Assembly (NCBI GenBank): GCA_000421045.1
Contig: ATWC01000033.1
Location: 1-36,538, forward strand
Length of the DNA: 36,538 nucleotides
From: Lachnospiraceae bacterium NK4A179
Lineage (GTDB): Bacteria > Bacillota > Clostridia > Lachnospirales > Lachnospiraceae
Direction of reading: 5' to 3'
Part shown: positions 15,446 through 22,961 of the stretch, one piece after another
How positions within the stretch are numbered: position 1 is the first letter of the stretch
How the letters are laid out: the number at the start of each line of letters is the position of its first letter
Notes under the pieces: model-generated
Seen by the model: the letters and a program-made list of their open reading frames with translations, nothing else
Databases searched by the model: none
What the model was told of the DNA's origin: nothing
Made by a program: the position numbers and the translations under genes

Positions 15446-16206
15446 ATAAAACTGAGAAAAAATCAGAGAAGAAAACAAAGCACGAAAATATCGAGCCTGA
15501 GATAAAGCATATGAAGATGTGCCCGCAGTGTCAGGCTGTGCTTTATGACGGCAATGAGACATGCCCTTTGTGTCATTGTGTGCCTGAAGACTTAAGCGCA
15601 GAGGATGAGGCACGTGTGACAAAGGAATTCGGTGCAGTTGCGCCCTATCCCGATGCAAAGAAAAAGTACCGTGCGGTAAAGATAGTCCTTCGCATCGCAC
15701 TTTTTGTTCTGATACTTGCAGCAGTGGCCATGCTCATAGTGAACTATACAGTCACGCCCACTATCAAGTGGTCATTTATTGCCATAGCCGGAGAAGCGTA
15801 TGCATATATCATGCTTTACTACTGGCTTAAGAATGATTCCGGCTTTGCGGCAAAAGTCGCGCTTCAGATCTTCTCAACTGCGGCTCTTGTATATGCAGTG
15901 GATATGCTCACCGGGAATTACGGTTGGGCTTTGCAATGGGCCATACCCGGTATCATACTTTTAGGCGATGGTTTTGTTTTCCTTTTGATGATGATGAACC
16001 GAAGCAGATGGCACAGCTATCTGCTCCTGCTGATACTTATGGGCGTATGCAGCATTGCGCTTGCAGGTTTCTTTATTGCAGGTCATTTAGAACATAAGCT
16101 TGTGGCAATGATATGCATTGCGGTTACCGGTATCTATATCCTTGCTACCGTTATTTTCGGGCAGGCCAAGATATCAACAGAATTAAAGAGGCGCTTCCAT
16201 GTCTGA
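15442..16206 (+). CDS. Zinc-ribbon membrane protein (DUF6320-like)
   Basis: The product begins with a Lys/Glu-rich stretch, then a zinc ribbon (MCPQCQAVLYDGNETCPLCH, four cysteines), then about six membrane helices from VLRIALFVLILAAVAMLIV to YILATVIFGQA. It resembles the DUF6320 proteins that accompany this kind of acyltransferase in Clostridia. The start is taken as TTG at 15442, with GGAG 7 bases upstream and the codon overlapping the previous stop; ATG at 15436 is in frame but only one base from that GGAG. The frame stays open to 15388, inside the previous gene. Its end overlaps the next gene by 8 bases. Function unknown; it may recruit the flanking enzymes to the membrane. Confidence 0.75.
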   Translation: MNKTEKKSEKKTKHENIEPEIKHMKMCPQCQAVLYDGNETCPLCHCVPEDLSAEDEARVTKEFGAVAPYPDAKKKYRAVKIVLRIALFVLILAAVAMLIVNYTVTPTIKWSFIAIAGEAYAYIMLYYWLKNDSGFAAKVALQIFSTAALVYAVDMLTGNYGWALQWAIPGIILLGDGFVFLLMMMNRSRWHSYLLLLILMGVCSIALAGFFIAGHLEHKLVAMICIAVTGIYILATVIFGQAKISTELKRRFHV

Positions 16207-17176
16207 AGAAGTTACCAGCCTGCGTGCAAGGGCTGCGGCATTTACAGCGATGATCACAAACAACCTGCATGCCGCCAAAGACCCTGTACGCCGCTCCAAA
16301 CTTTACAATCATGAACCTGAATGGAAATGCCCTGCATATCACCTTGTATCAACCGTGGATCTGGGTGAATGCAGTGCAGATCTTCTGTGCCTTAAAAAAG
16401 GTTCGGGCATTCTTCCGGGTGACGGAACAGGACATCTGGAGGAGATGCTGAAGGTCCTTAAAGAAACCGTAAGGCCGCGTCCTACAGAGAATGCGGCAGT
16501 CCTCCAGCTTCACGGAGGCGGATATTATCTTCCCCTGCACAATCTCTACCGCGACACGGCGGTGATATATTCCATGCTTTTCGGCGGTGCTGATGTGCTG
16601 ACGCCTGATTACAGGACTGCACCGGATGATCCATTTCCCGCAGCTTTTGAAGATGCGCTTGATGCATATAAATGGCTGCTTAAGGATTATGAGCCTGAGA
16701 ATATAATATTTGCAGGTGATTCGGCAGGCGGCGGACTTGCACTCGCACTTGCGGCATTCTTACGTGATAAGCATATGCCTCTTCCTTCAAAGTTGATCAC
16801 CATGAGCGCATGGACCGATCTTACAAAGAGCGGGGTATCATATAAAGAGAATTTTAATAATGATCCGGTATTTGGCGGATCAAAGGATACGCTTGTCTTT
16901 AAGGATGGATATTACAGGGATGATGATCCCGAGAATCCCTGCATCTCCCCGATATTTGCTGATAAAAAAGGACTGCCGCCCATTCTCATGCAGGTAGGCG
17001 ACAGAGAGATGCTGCTTTCCGATACCGTGGATTTTGCTGAAGAAGCAAAGAAAGAAGGCGTTGATGTGCGCACTCATGTGTATCCGGGTATGTTCCATAT
17101 TTTCCAGATGGGACTTTATCTTTTCCCCGAGGCGGTCAGTGCCTGGGAGGAAGTTGGAAGATTTATTAATGACTAA
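16199..17176 (+). CDS. Alpha/beta hydrolase of the hormone-sensitive-lipase type
   Basis: A 325-residue esterase/lipase-like enzyme. The oxyanion-hole motif is LHGGGYYL (His105-Gly-Gly-Gly), the nucleophile elbow is GDSAGGG with Ser175, and the acid and base are likely in VGDREMLLSD and the Asp/His region ending VYPGMFHIFQ. It lacks a signal peptide, so it acts inside the cell or at the inner membrane face. The overlap with the zinc-ribbon gene and the acyltransferase two genes upstream suggest an acyl ester made and removed, or remodelled, by the same operon. The stop overlaps that of the convergent unknown gene by 3 bases. Confidence 0.88.
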   Translation: MSEEVTSLRARAAAFTAMITNNLHAAKDPVRRSKLYNHEPEWKCPAYHLVSTVDLGECSADLLCLKKGSGILPGDGTGHLEEMLKVLKETVRPRPTENAAVLQLHGGGYYLPLHNLYRDTAVIYSMLFGGADVLTPDYRTAPDDPFPAAFEDALDAYKWLLKDYEPENIIFAGDSAGGGLALALAAFLRDKHMPLPSKLITMSAWTDLTKSGVSYKENFNNDPVFGGSKDTLVFKDGYYRDDDPENPCISPIFADKKGLPPILMQVGDREMLLSDTVDFAEEAKKEGVDVRTHVYPGMFHIFQMGLYLFPEAVSAWEEVGRFIND

Positions 17177-17676
17177 AACTTCCTGCACCGGAAGCCTTGG
17201 CTGCCTGTGTGGGAAAGAGTTTCTAATATTCTGACTATCCGTTCGTTTTTTAAATGCTTCACGTCTTTCAAAGGCCATGGGAGCTTCAGGCAATAGTCTC
17301 TGTCGGCTTGTGACAGTCCTGAGAGTCCGGCTTCAAATCCCTTAAGGTCTTTATATTTCATCTTTCCAAATGAAACCGTAACATATTCGGCATTATCTGA
17401 AGCAGAGGCCACGGGAACACGTCTAAAGGATGTGCGTCCGTAAGGGCCTGTTTCTTTAACTATCTCATAAGGCTTTGTATCTTCACCTTCTTCTGTTACG
17501 GTTTTGGTCTCTTTGAGATAACGCCATATTTCTTCTGTCACGGCGCTTTCGGGCATGGGAAAATCAAGCCTGTGCGTGATCTGTGCAAAATCCATTCCGG
17601 AATCAAACATATGACGCACGGCACCTCCTGCAGCCATATCAAATGTGAAATTTTTCAGAGCCGTTTTAAATGTCAT
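17173..17676 (-). CDS. Hypothetical protein, unrecognised family
   Basis: A 167-residue soluble protein beginning MTFKTALKNFTFDMAAGGAV and containing ITHRLDFPMPESAVTEEIWR, then a Glu/Lys-rich stretch and KETGPYGRTSFRRVP. No signal peptide, membrane helix or known catalytic motif was seen. Compact helical character in the first half is suggested by the pattern. The final 15 codons coincide with a repeat-like palindrome (17177-17221), so the C-terminus may have been replaced or extended by a fragment of the dispersed element. Repeat copy D lies 54 bases upstream of its start. The start ATG at 17676 has weak ribosome binding support. The genuine coding status rests on the uninterrupted frame in a region with no better gene. 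Confidence 0.6.
   Translation of the reverse strand: MTFKTALKNFTFDMAAGGAVRHMFDSGMDFAQITHRLDFPMPESAVTEEIWRYLKETKTVTEEGEDTKPYEIVKETGPYGRTSFRRVPVASASDNAEYVTVSFGKMKYKDLKGFEAGLSGLSQADRDYCLKLPWPLKDVKHLKNERIVRILETLSHTGSQGFRCRKF
17177..17221. repeat. Possible remnant of the dispersed element inside a gene end
   Basis: AACTTCCTGCACCGG (17177-17191) resembles the left end of copies C and D. An imperfect partner (CCTGTGTGGGAAAGAGTT) follows within 45 bp, with a small inner stem AGCC-TT-GGCT. It overlaps the last codons of the minus-strand hypothetical gene. The pairing is imperfect and the core is absent, so assignment to the family is tentative. Confidence 0.4.
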
Positions 17677-17730
17677 TTTTGAATAATTTCAAAGTCATTT
17701 TAAACGTCATTTTAATATTAAGTATATTAT

Positions 17731-17960
17731 ACTTCCCGCACCGGCAGGCAAGGCCTCCGGTGTTAAAGTGAGCCTTAGCAGTTTTCGAAAATGCATACAT
17801 TCCCCAGGAACGGCCCGCCACGGATGGCGGGCCGAGCGAACAACGCCACATGGATGTGGCGTGTGAGCGGTTCCGGAAGGAATCAATAATTTTGAGCATT
17901 TTCGTAAGAACTGCTAGGCGAACGGTTCCACCGGAGGCCTTGCCTGCCGGTGTAGGAAGT
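17731..17960 (+). ncRNA. Dispersed repeat copy D with TwoAYGGAY RNA core
   Basis: Ends are ACTTCC and GGAAGT. The left stem GGCAGGCAAGGCCTCCGGTG pairs exactly with CACCGGAGGCCTTGCCTGCC on the right, again with a sequence unlike the other copies. CGAAAATGC pairs with GCATTTTCG inside. Hairpin 1 is GGCCCGCCA/TGGCGGGCC with ACGGAT (17820-17825); hairpin 2 is ACGCCACA/TGTGGCGT with ATGGAT (17850-17855). It lies between the divergent hypothetical gene and cysE. A separate cysE promoter lies downstream of it, so here the element need not be in the cysE leader. Confidence 0.87.
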
Positions 17961-18007
17961 TTTAGCTAATTATAACACACATGAGCCTTTAAAAATGGCG
18001 TCCTCGT

Positions 18008-18036
18008 TTGCGGTAAAGGCCCCGAAGTGGTACAAT
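18008..18036 (+). promoter_or_regulatory. Promoter of the cysE-glycan operon
   Basis: TTGCGG (18008-18013), a 17-base spacer and TACAAT (18031-18036) fit a sigma-A promoter. It lies 42 bases before the cysE start and downstream of repeat copy D. Confidence 0.55.
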
Positions 18037-18077
18037 CTACAACGATTATGCATAGATAACAGACGGAAAGGTGCGTC

Positions 18078-19034
18078 ATGGAAGAAATGAATTTTGCGGC
18101 AAACAAAGGCTTTGCAGATGAAAAGATGGCAGCGCGTATAAACACGCTGGTTGATTCATATATGGAGGATTATTCCTGCGGAAAGGATATAGACAGCGTA
18201 TGCACGATCGATCATCCCAACATGGATGAGATAATCGATATACTTGCCAAGCTTAAGAGAGTCGTTTTCCCCGGCTTTTTTAAGAACCCTGCATTCAAGG
18301 TATATACCGTTAGGAACGATATCACCATGCAGGTCGAGGATATCCTTTTCCATCTGATAAAGCAGATAGAGATAGTTCTTCAGTATTATGACAGATTCAA
18401 AGAAGCATCTCCGGAAGAAAGACATGCCAAGGCTGAGGATATAGCATTTGCGTTTCTTGAAAAGATTCCGAAGATCAGAGAATACATAGAGACCGATGTG
18501 CAGGCTTTCTTTGACGGTGATCCTGCGGCATTCTATAAGGACGAGATAATCTTTTCGTATCCCGGCCTCTATGCGATATTTGTAAATCGCGTGGCGCATG
18601 AGCTTTACGAGCTGGGTGTGCCTCTTATCCCGCGCATCATGACAGAGCATGCGCACTCCAAGACAGGTATAGATATCAATCCCGGTGCAAAGATAGGAAA
18701 GTATTTCTTTATCGATCACGGAACCGGTATCGTTGTCGGTGAGACCACGGAGATAGGCGATAACGTAAAGATTTATCAGGGTGTTACACTTGGCGCACTT
18801 TCTACCAGAGGCGGCAGGTCGTTAAATAACAAGAAGCGTCACCCGACGATCGAAGATAATGTAACTATTTATTCCGGAGCTTCAATACTCGGAGGCGAGA
18901 CAGTGATAGGAAAGGGTGCTGTCATAGGCGGCAACTGCTTTATCACCAAGTCCGTGCCTGCGGGTGCCAAGGTAAATATCAGAAGCCAGGAAATGATCTG
19001 CCATGCAGGTGAAGAAGCAAAGCCCTTTGAGTGA
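18078..19034 (+). CDS. cysE: Serine O-acetyltransferase (EpsC/CysE type)
   Basis: Transfers acetyl from acetyl-CoA to L-serine, giving O-acetylserine for cysteine synthesis. The 318-residue length with a long helical N-terminal region (about 1-190) is typical of the EpsC-type subgroup. The C-terminal left-handed beta helix carries the family motifs HSKTGIDINPGAKIGKYFFI, DHGTGIVVGETTEIGDNV with the catalytic His and Asp, and YQGVTLGALSTRGG. AAAGGTG precedes the ATG. It heads a run of glycan genes whose ends overlap or nearly touch. It may serve cysteine synthesis only, or act on an amino sugar in place of the PglD acetyltransferase not found here; the first is better supported by sequence. Confidence 0.9.
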   Translation: MEEMNFAANKGFADEKMAARINTLVDSYMEDYSCGKDIDSVCTIDHPNMDEIIDILAKLKRVVFPGFFKNPAFKVYTVRNDITMQVEDILFHLIKQIEIVLQYYDRFKEASPEERHAKAEDIAFAFLEKIPKIREYIETDVQAFFDGDPAAFYKDEIIFSYPGLYAIFVNRVAHELYELGVPLIPRIMTEHAHSKTGIDINPGAKIGKYFFIDHGTGIVVGETTEIGDNVKIYQGVTLGALSTRGGRSLNNKKRHPTIEDNVTIYSGASILGGETVIGKGAVIGGNCFITKSVPAGAKVNIRSQEMICHAGEEAKPFE

Positions 19035-19036
19035 TC

Positions 19037-21013
19037 ATGCCCGAGATACATAAGCAGACAAAATTCAAACATTGGCAGGCTGTAGCTATTGTCCTTGCTT
19101 TTTATGACGCGATCACAGTGATGCTCGCTTTTTTCGCCGCACTCTGGCTGCGTTCCGACTGCCGCCTTGATGCGATAGAAGAGGATTACTGGCATCCGTT
19201 CATTCAGTTCATTCCCATATATGCGATACTGTGCCTGATAATATTCTGGTTCTGCGGTCTTTACCGCGGAGTCTGGCGTTTTGCGAGCTTTATGGAGCTC
19301 GAGCGCATCGTGCTCGCAACAGGCATTACCTTTGTGATCCATTGCATAGGAATAGAGATATCACTCTTCCTTCCAAAAATGTATTACATACGAATGCCGT
19401 ATTCGTATTATATAGTCGGCATCATCTTCCAGTTTCTGTTCACGCTGGCGGCGCGTTTCTCGTACCGCTTCATGCTTCTGTTCAAGGGCGCAAAGACACA
19501 GCATACGGAAGAACTCGCTCCGGTGCTTCTTATAGGTGCAGGTGCTGCGGGCCGCGCGATCATCAGGGAAGTGAACCGCATCGGTCAGACAAGAGAAAGA
19601 GTTGTCTGCATAATCGATGATGACGAGAACAAGTGGAAACGTTCTATCGACGGCGTGCCTATCGAAGGCGGCAGAGATGAGATACTCACCGCTGCAAAGA
19701 AATACAAATGTGAAAAGATCTATATCGCGATTCCTTCTGCTACTGCCGAGGAAAAGCGGGACATATTGAATATATGCAAGGAAACTGACTGCGAGCTGAA
19801 GCTCCTTAGAGATGTTTACAAACTTGTAGATGAAAACAATATCTCCGTTGCGGATCTGAAAAATGTTTCCATCGAGGATCTGCTCGGACGCGAGCCCATA
19901 CGTGTCGATCTGACAGAGATATATGAATATCTTTCCGACAAAGTCATCATGGTCACGGGCGGCGGCGGTTCCATAGGTTCCGAGCTTTGCAGGCAGATCG
20001 CCAAGCACTCACCTAAAGAACTCATCATATTTGATATCTATGAGAACAATGCTTATGACATACAGCAGGAACTTAAGCGCCTGCATCCGGATCTGAAGCT
20101 GACAGTGCTCATTGGCTCTGTACGTGATACCGCAAGGCTTGAGGAAGTGTTCTCGCAGTACAGGCCTGAGATAGTTTATCATGCGGCAGCACATAAGCAT
20201 GTTCCTCTTATGGAAGATTCACCCGAGGAAGCGATCAAGAATAATGCCGTGGGAACCTACAAGACAGCCTATGCTGCAATGCATCACGGCTGCAGACGTT
20301 TTGTCCTTATCAGTACAGATAAGGCAGTCAATCCCACAAATATAATGGGTGCGAGCAAGCGTCTGTGTGAAATGGTCATCCAGACCTTTGATGCAAAAGT
20401 TAAGGCCGGTAAGGCAGGAGAAATCCCGCCCATGGCAGTGCATGGTGAAGTTGGTGAAATAAAAGAAAGCAGCTCACCTGAAAAGATAAAGACAGAGTTT
20501 GTTGCGGTACGTTTTGGAAACGTACTTGGCAGCAACGGTTCCGTGGTGCCGCTCTTTAAGGATCAGATAAGAGAGGGCGGCCCTGTGACTGTCACTCATC
20601 CCGATATAATCAGATATTTCATGACCATTCCCGAAGCGGTATCTCTTGTGCTGCAGGCGGGAACATATGCAAAGGGCGGTGAGATATTTGTGCTTGATAT
20701 GGGAAGCCCTGTTAAGATAGATACTCTTGCCAGAAACCTTATAAGGCTTTCGGGACTGAAACCTGATGAAGATATAAAGATAGTCTACACAGGCCTGCGT
20801 CCGGGCGAGAAGATGTTTGAAGAAAAGCTTATGGCAGAGGAAGGCTTAAAGACTACGAACAATAAGCTGATACATATAGGCAATCCCATCGCATTTGACA
20901 GCGATAAGTTTATAACGCAGCTGGAGGATCTTATGGAAGCAGCATATGCAGGTGATAAGGACATACGCACAAAGGTTGCTGCTGTGGTAAAGACCTACAG
21001 CCCGGAGGTTTGA
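19037..21013 (+). CDS. Membrane-bound NDP-sugar 4,6-dehydratase (CapD/PglF-like)
   Basis: About 658 residues: four N-terminal membrane helices (roughly residues 15-150, with FCGLYRGVWRFAS after helix two), a Rossmann-like domain (LLIGAGAAGRAIIRE) and a C-terminal short-chain dehydratase domain (VTGGGGSIGSELCRQIA). The catalytic region reads STDKAVNPTNIMGASKR: the usual Tyr of the YxxxK pair is Met437, with Lys441, as in PglF/FlaA1-type dehydratases. These act on UDP-GlcNAc or a related nucleotide sugar to give a 4-keto-6-deoxy sugar. A family-variable insert rich in Lys/Glu lies at about 458-483. GTG at 19031 is an alternative start, 4 bases inside the cysE end. Confidence 0.93.
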   Translation: MPEIHKQTKFKHWQAVAIVLAFYDAITVMLAFFAALWLRSDCRLDAIEEDYWHPFIQFIPIYAILCLIIFWFCGLYRGVWRFASFMELERIVLATGITFVIHCIGIEISLFLPKMYYIRMPYSYYIVGIIFQFLFTLAARFSYRFMLLFKGAKTQHTEELAPVLLIGAGAAGRAIIREVNRIGQTRERVVCIIDDDENKWKRSIDGVPIEGGRDEILTAAKKYKCEKIYIAIPSATAEEKRDILNICKETDCELKLLRDVYKLVDENNISVADLKNVSIEDLLGREPIRVDLTEIYEYLSDKVIMVTGGGGSIGSELCRQIAKHSPKELIIFDIYENNAYDIQQELKRLHPDLKLTVLIGSVRDTARLEEVFSQYRPEIVYHAAAHKHVPLMEDSPEEAIKNNAVGTYKTAYAAMHHGCRRFVLISTDKAVNPTNIMGASKRLCEMVIQTFDAKVKAGKAGEIPPMAVHGEVGEIKESSSPEKIKTEFVAVRFGNVLGSNGSVVPLFKDQIREGGPVTVTHPDIIRYFMTIPEAVSLVLQAGTYAKGGEIFVLDMGSPVKIDTLARNLIRLSGLKPDEDIKIVYTGLRPGEKMFEEKLMAEEGLKTTNNKLIHIGNPIAFDSDKFITQLEDLMEAAYAGDKDIRTKVAAVVKTYSPEV

Positions 21014-21022
21014 TTGAAAGTC

Positions 21023-21058
21023 AGAGAAAACGCATACGCGGATTTCTCTTCGTGGAGG
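21023..21058 (+). promoter_or_regulatory. Leader hairpin plus RBS of the aminotransferase gene (copy 2)
   Basis: AGAGAAA (21023-21029) pairs with TTTCTCT (21043-21049), with CGC (21031-21033) pairing GCG (21038-21040) around loop ATAC. The sequence is about 38 of 40 bases identical to 58-97 before ackA, continuing through the GGAGG RBS. Two of the three visible differences fall in the loop or at an unpaired position. It sits just after the stop of the dehydratase gene and before a TTG start. Confidence 0.65.
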
Positions 21059-21065
21059 TATAAGT

Positions 21066-22289
21066 TTGAAAAATAACGAAAGAAAGATAATATTCAGTCC
21101 GCCTGATATTACTGAGGAAGAGATAGAAGCAGTCGGAGAGGCGCTGCGCTCAGGCTGGATCACTACCGGTCCCCGCACAAAGGAGCTGGAGAAGCTGATC
21201 GCTGAGTATGTTCACACTTCAAAGTGCGTATGCTTAAATTCTGCGACCGCTTCCGAGGAACTTAATCTCCGCATCGCAGGCATAGGCGAGGGCGACGAAG
21301 TGATCGTGCCCGCATATACATACACCGCATCGGCATCCGCAGTCATACATGTGGGCGCCACGGTGCGTTTTGTTGATGTGCAGAAAGACAGTCTTGAACC
21401 GGATTACGATGCGCTTGAAGCTATGATAAACGAAAAGACCAAAGCTATCGTTCCCGTCGATCTGGGCGGCATTCCCTGCGATTACAAAAGGCTTTATGAG
21501 ATAGTTGAAAAGAAGCGTGACTGCTTCAGGGCATCCGGCAACACGGAGCTTGGACGTAAGATACAGAAGGCGTTTGGACGCGTGATGATAATGGCTGACG
21601 GGGCTCATGCCCTCGGTGCGTCTGCAGGTGGCAGGATGGTCGGTGAGCTTGCCGACTTCACATCCTATTCCTTCCATGCCGTAAAGAATTTTACGACAGG
21701 TGAAGGCGGCGCTTCTGTCTGGAGAGATATCCCCGGCGTGGATAACGAAGAGATATATCACATGTATCAGCTCTTAAGCCTTCACGGCCAGTCAAAGGAT
21801 GCACTTGCAAAGACTAAGCTGGGCGCCTGGGAATATGATATCATCGAGCCTTATTACAAATGCAATATGACTGATATAAGCGCTGCGATAGGTCTTGTGC
21901 AGCTTAAGCGCTATCCCGGGCTTTTAAAGCGAAGGATGGAAATGATAAAAATATACGATGAGATGTGTGACAGGAAAGGCTTGTGGCATTTGGATCATTA
22001 TACAGACAGCCATGTATCAAGCGGGCATCTTTATCTCACACGCATACCCGGTGCGGATGATGAAAAGCGCCGTGAGATCATCGTAAAGATGGCTGAAGCA
22101 GGCGTGCCTTGCAACGTGCATTACAAGCCGCTTCCCATGATGAGCGCATATAAAAAACTCGGCTTTGATATAAAGGATTTCCCCAATGCATATCATATGT
22201 ATGAGAATGAGATAACCCTGCCGTTACACACAAAACTTTCCGATGATGATGTGAGATATATCTGTGAGTGTTATGAGAAGCTGGTCTGA
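21066..22289 (+). CDS. DegT/DnrJ/EryC1/StrS-family aminotransferase (PglE-like)
   Basis: A 407-residue PLP enzyme that converts a 4-keto nucleotide sugar to the 4-amino sugar, using glutamate as donor. The PLP lysine is Lys207 in SFHAVKNFTTGEGG, and the N-terminal ITTGPRTKELEKLI and AYTYTASASAVIHVG segments are typical of the family. It directly follows the dehydratase, whose product would be its substrate. The start is TTG at 21066 with GGAGG 8 bases before, preceded by the repeated leader hairpin. The presence of its own leader hairpin inside an operon suggests extra post-transcriptional control. Confidence 0.93.
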   Translation: MKNNERKIIFSPPDITEEEIEAVGEALRSGWITTGPRTKELEKLIAEYVHTSKCVCLNSATASEELNLRIAGIGEGDEVIVPAYTYTASASAVIHVGATVRFVDVQKDSLEPDYDALEAMINEKTKAIVPVDLGGIPCDYKRLYEIVEKKRDCFRASGNTELGRKIQKAFGRVMIMADGAHALGASAGGRMVGELADFTSYSFHAVKNFTTGEGGASVWRDIPGVDNEEIYHMYQLLSLHGQSKDALAKTKLGAWEYDIIEPYYKCNMTDISAAIGLVQLKRYPGLLKRRMEMIKIYDEMCDRKGLWHLDHYTDSHVSSGHLYLTRIPGADDEKRREIIVKMAEAGVPCNVHYKPLPMMSAYKKLGFDIKDFPNAYHMYENEITLPLHTKLSDDDVRYICECYEKLV

Positions 22290-22290
22290 G

Positions 22291-22947
22291 ATGCCTGCCG
22301 GCCTCAAATGTGATGAGGTCCGCTATTATTACGACATACTGAAAAAAAGGGATAAAGAACTGAAGCTTAAGTTCTTCCTTGATAAGGCCATGGCTTTTTT
22401 ATTGCTTATAATACTTGCCATTCCCATGCTTGTGATAGCAGTACTCATAAAGCTTGATTCAAAGGGCCCTGTATTCTTCAGGCAAAAGCGTGTCACTCGT
22501 TACGGGCGTATCTTTAAGATACACAAGTTCCGCACCATGACAGAGGGTAACAAAGGAAGCCTTGTAACCGTAAGCGGCGATGCGCGCATCACAGGTATCG
22601 GAAGGGTTCTCAGAAAATACAGGCTTGATGAACTCCCTCAGCTTTTTGATGTGCTTGATGGAAGCATGAGTTTTGTGGGAACACGTCCCGAGGTTCCCGA
22701 ATATGTAAGGAAATATACAAAAGAGATGCGTGCGACACTTCTGCTCCCTGCAGGCATCACATCCGAAACAAGCATTGCTTATAAGGATGAAGAAAAGCTT
22801 CTTGCAGGTGCGGATGATCCGGGAGAGGTTTATGTAAAGAAGGTGCTTCCGGAAAAAATGAAATATAACTTAAAGTCGCTCGAAGATTTCAGCCTTATGA
22901 ATGATATAAAAACAATGTTTAAGACTGCGGAGGCGGTATTGAAATAA
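22291..22947 (+). CDS. Monotopic phosphoglycosyl transferase (PglC-like sugar transferase)
   Basis: Transfers a sugar-1-phosphate from a UDP-sugar to undecaprenyl phosphate, starting a lipid-linked oligosaccharide. The 218-residue protein has the PglC layout: a basic amphipathic start, the membrane-dipping helix (FFLDKAMAFLLLIILAIPML), GPVFFRQKRV, KIHKFRTM and the Asp-Glu catalytic dyad in RLDELPQLFDVL (Asp113, Glu114), then GTRPEVPEYV. The small size marks the single-domain form rather than WbaP. The start at 22291 follows the aminotransferase stop by one base; GTG at 22264 is in frame but overlaps the previous gene. Confidence 0.92.
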   Translation: MPAGLKCDEVRYYYDILKKRDKELKLKFFLDKAMAFLLLIILAIPMLVIAVLIKLDSKGPVFFRQKRVTRYGRIFKIHKFRTMTEGNKGSLVTVSGDARITGIGRVLRKYRLDELPQLFDVLDGSMSFVGTRPEVPEYVRKYTKEMRATLLLPAGITSETSIAYKDEEKLLAGADDPGEVYVKKVLPEKMKYNLKSLEDFSLMNDIKTMFKTAEAVLK

Positions 22948-22961
22948 ATTGAGGAAATAAA

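Noticed and set aside
19361-20008. Minus-strand open frame of 215 codons
   Set aside because: Lies wholly inside the PglF-like dehydratase gene and has no recognisable features.
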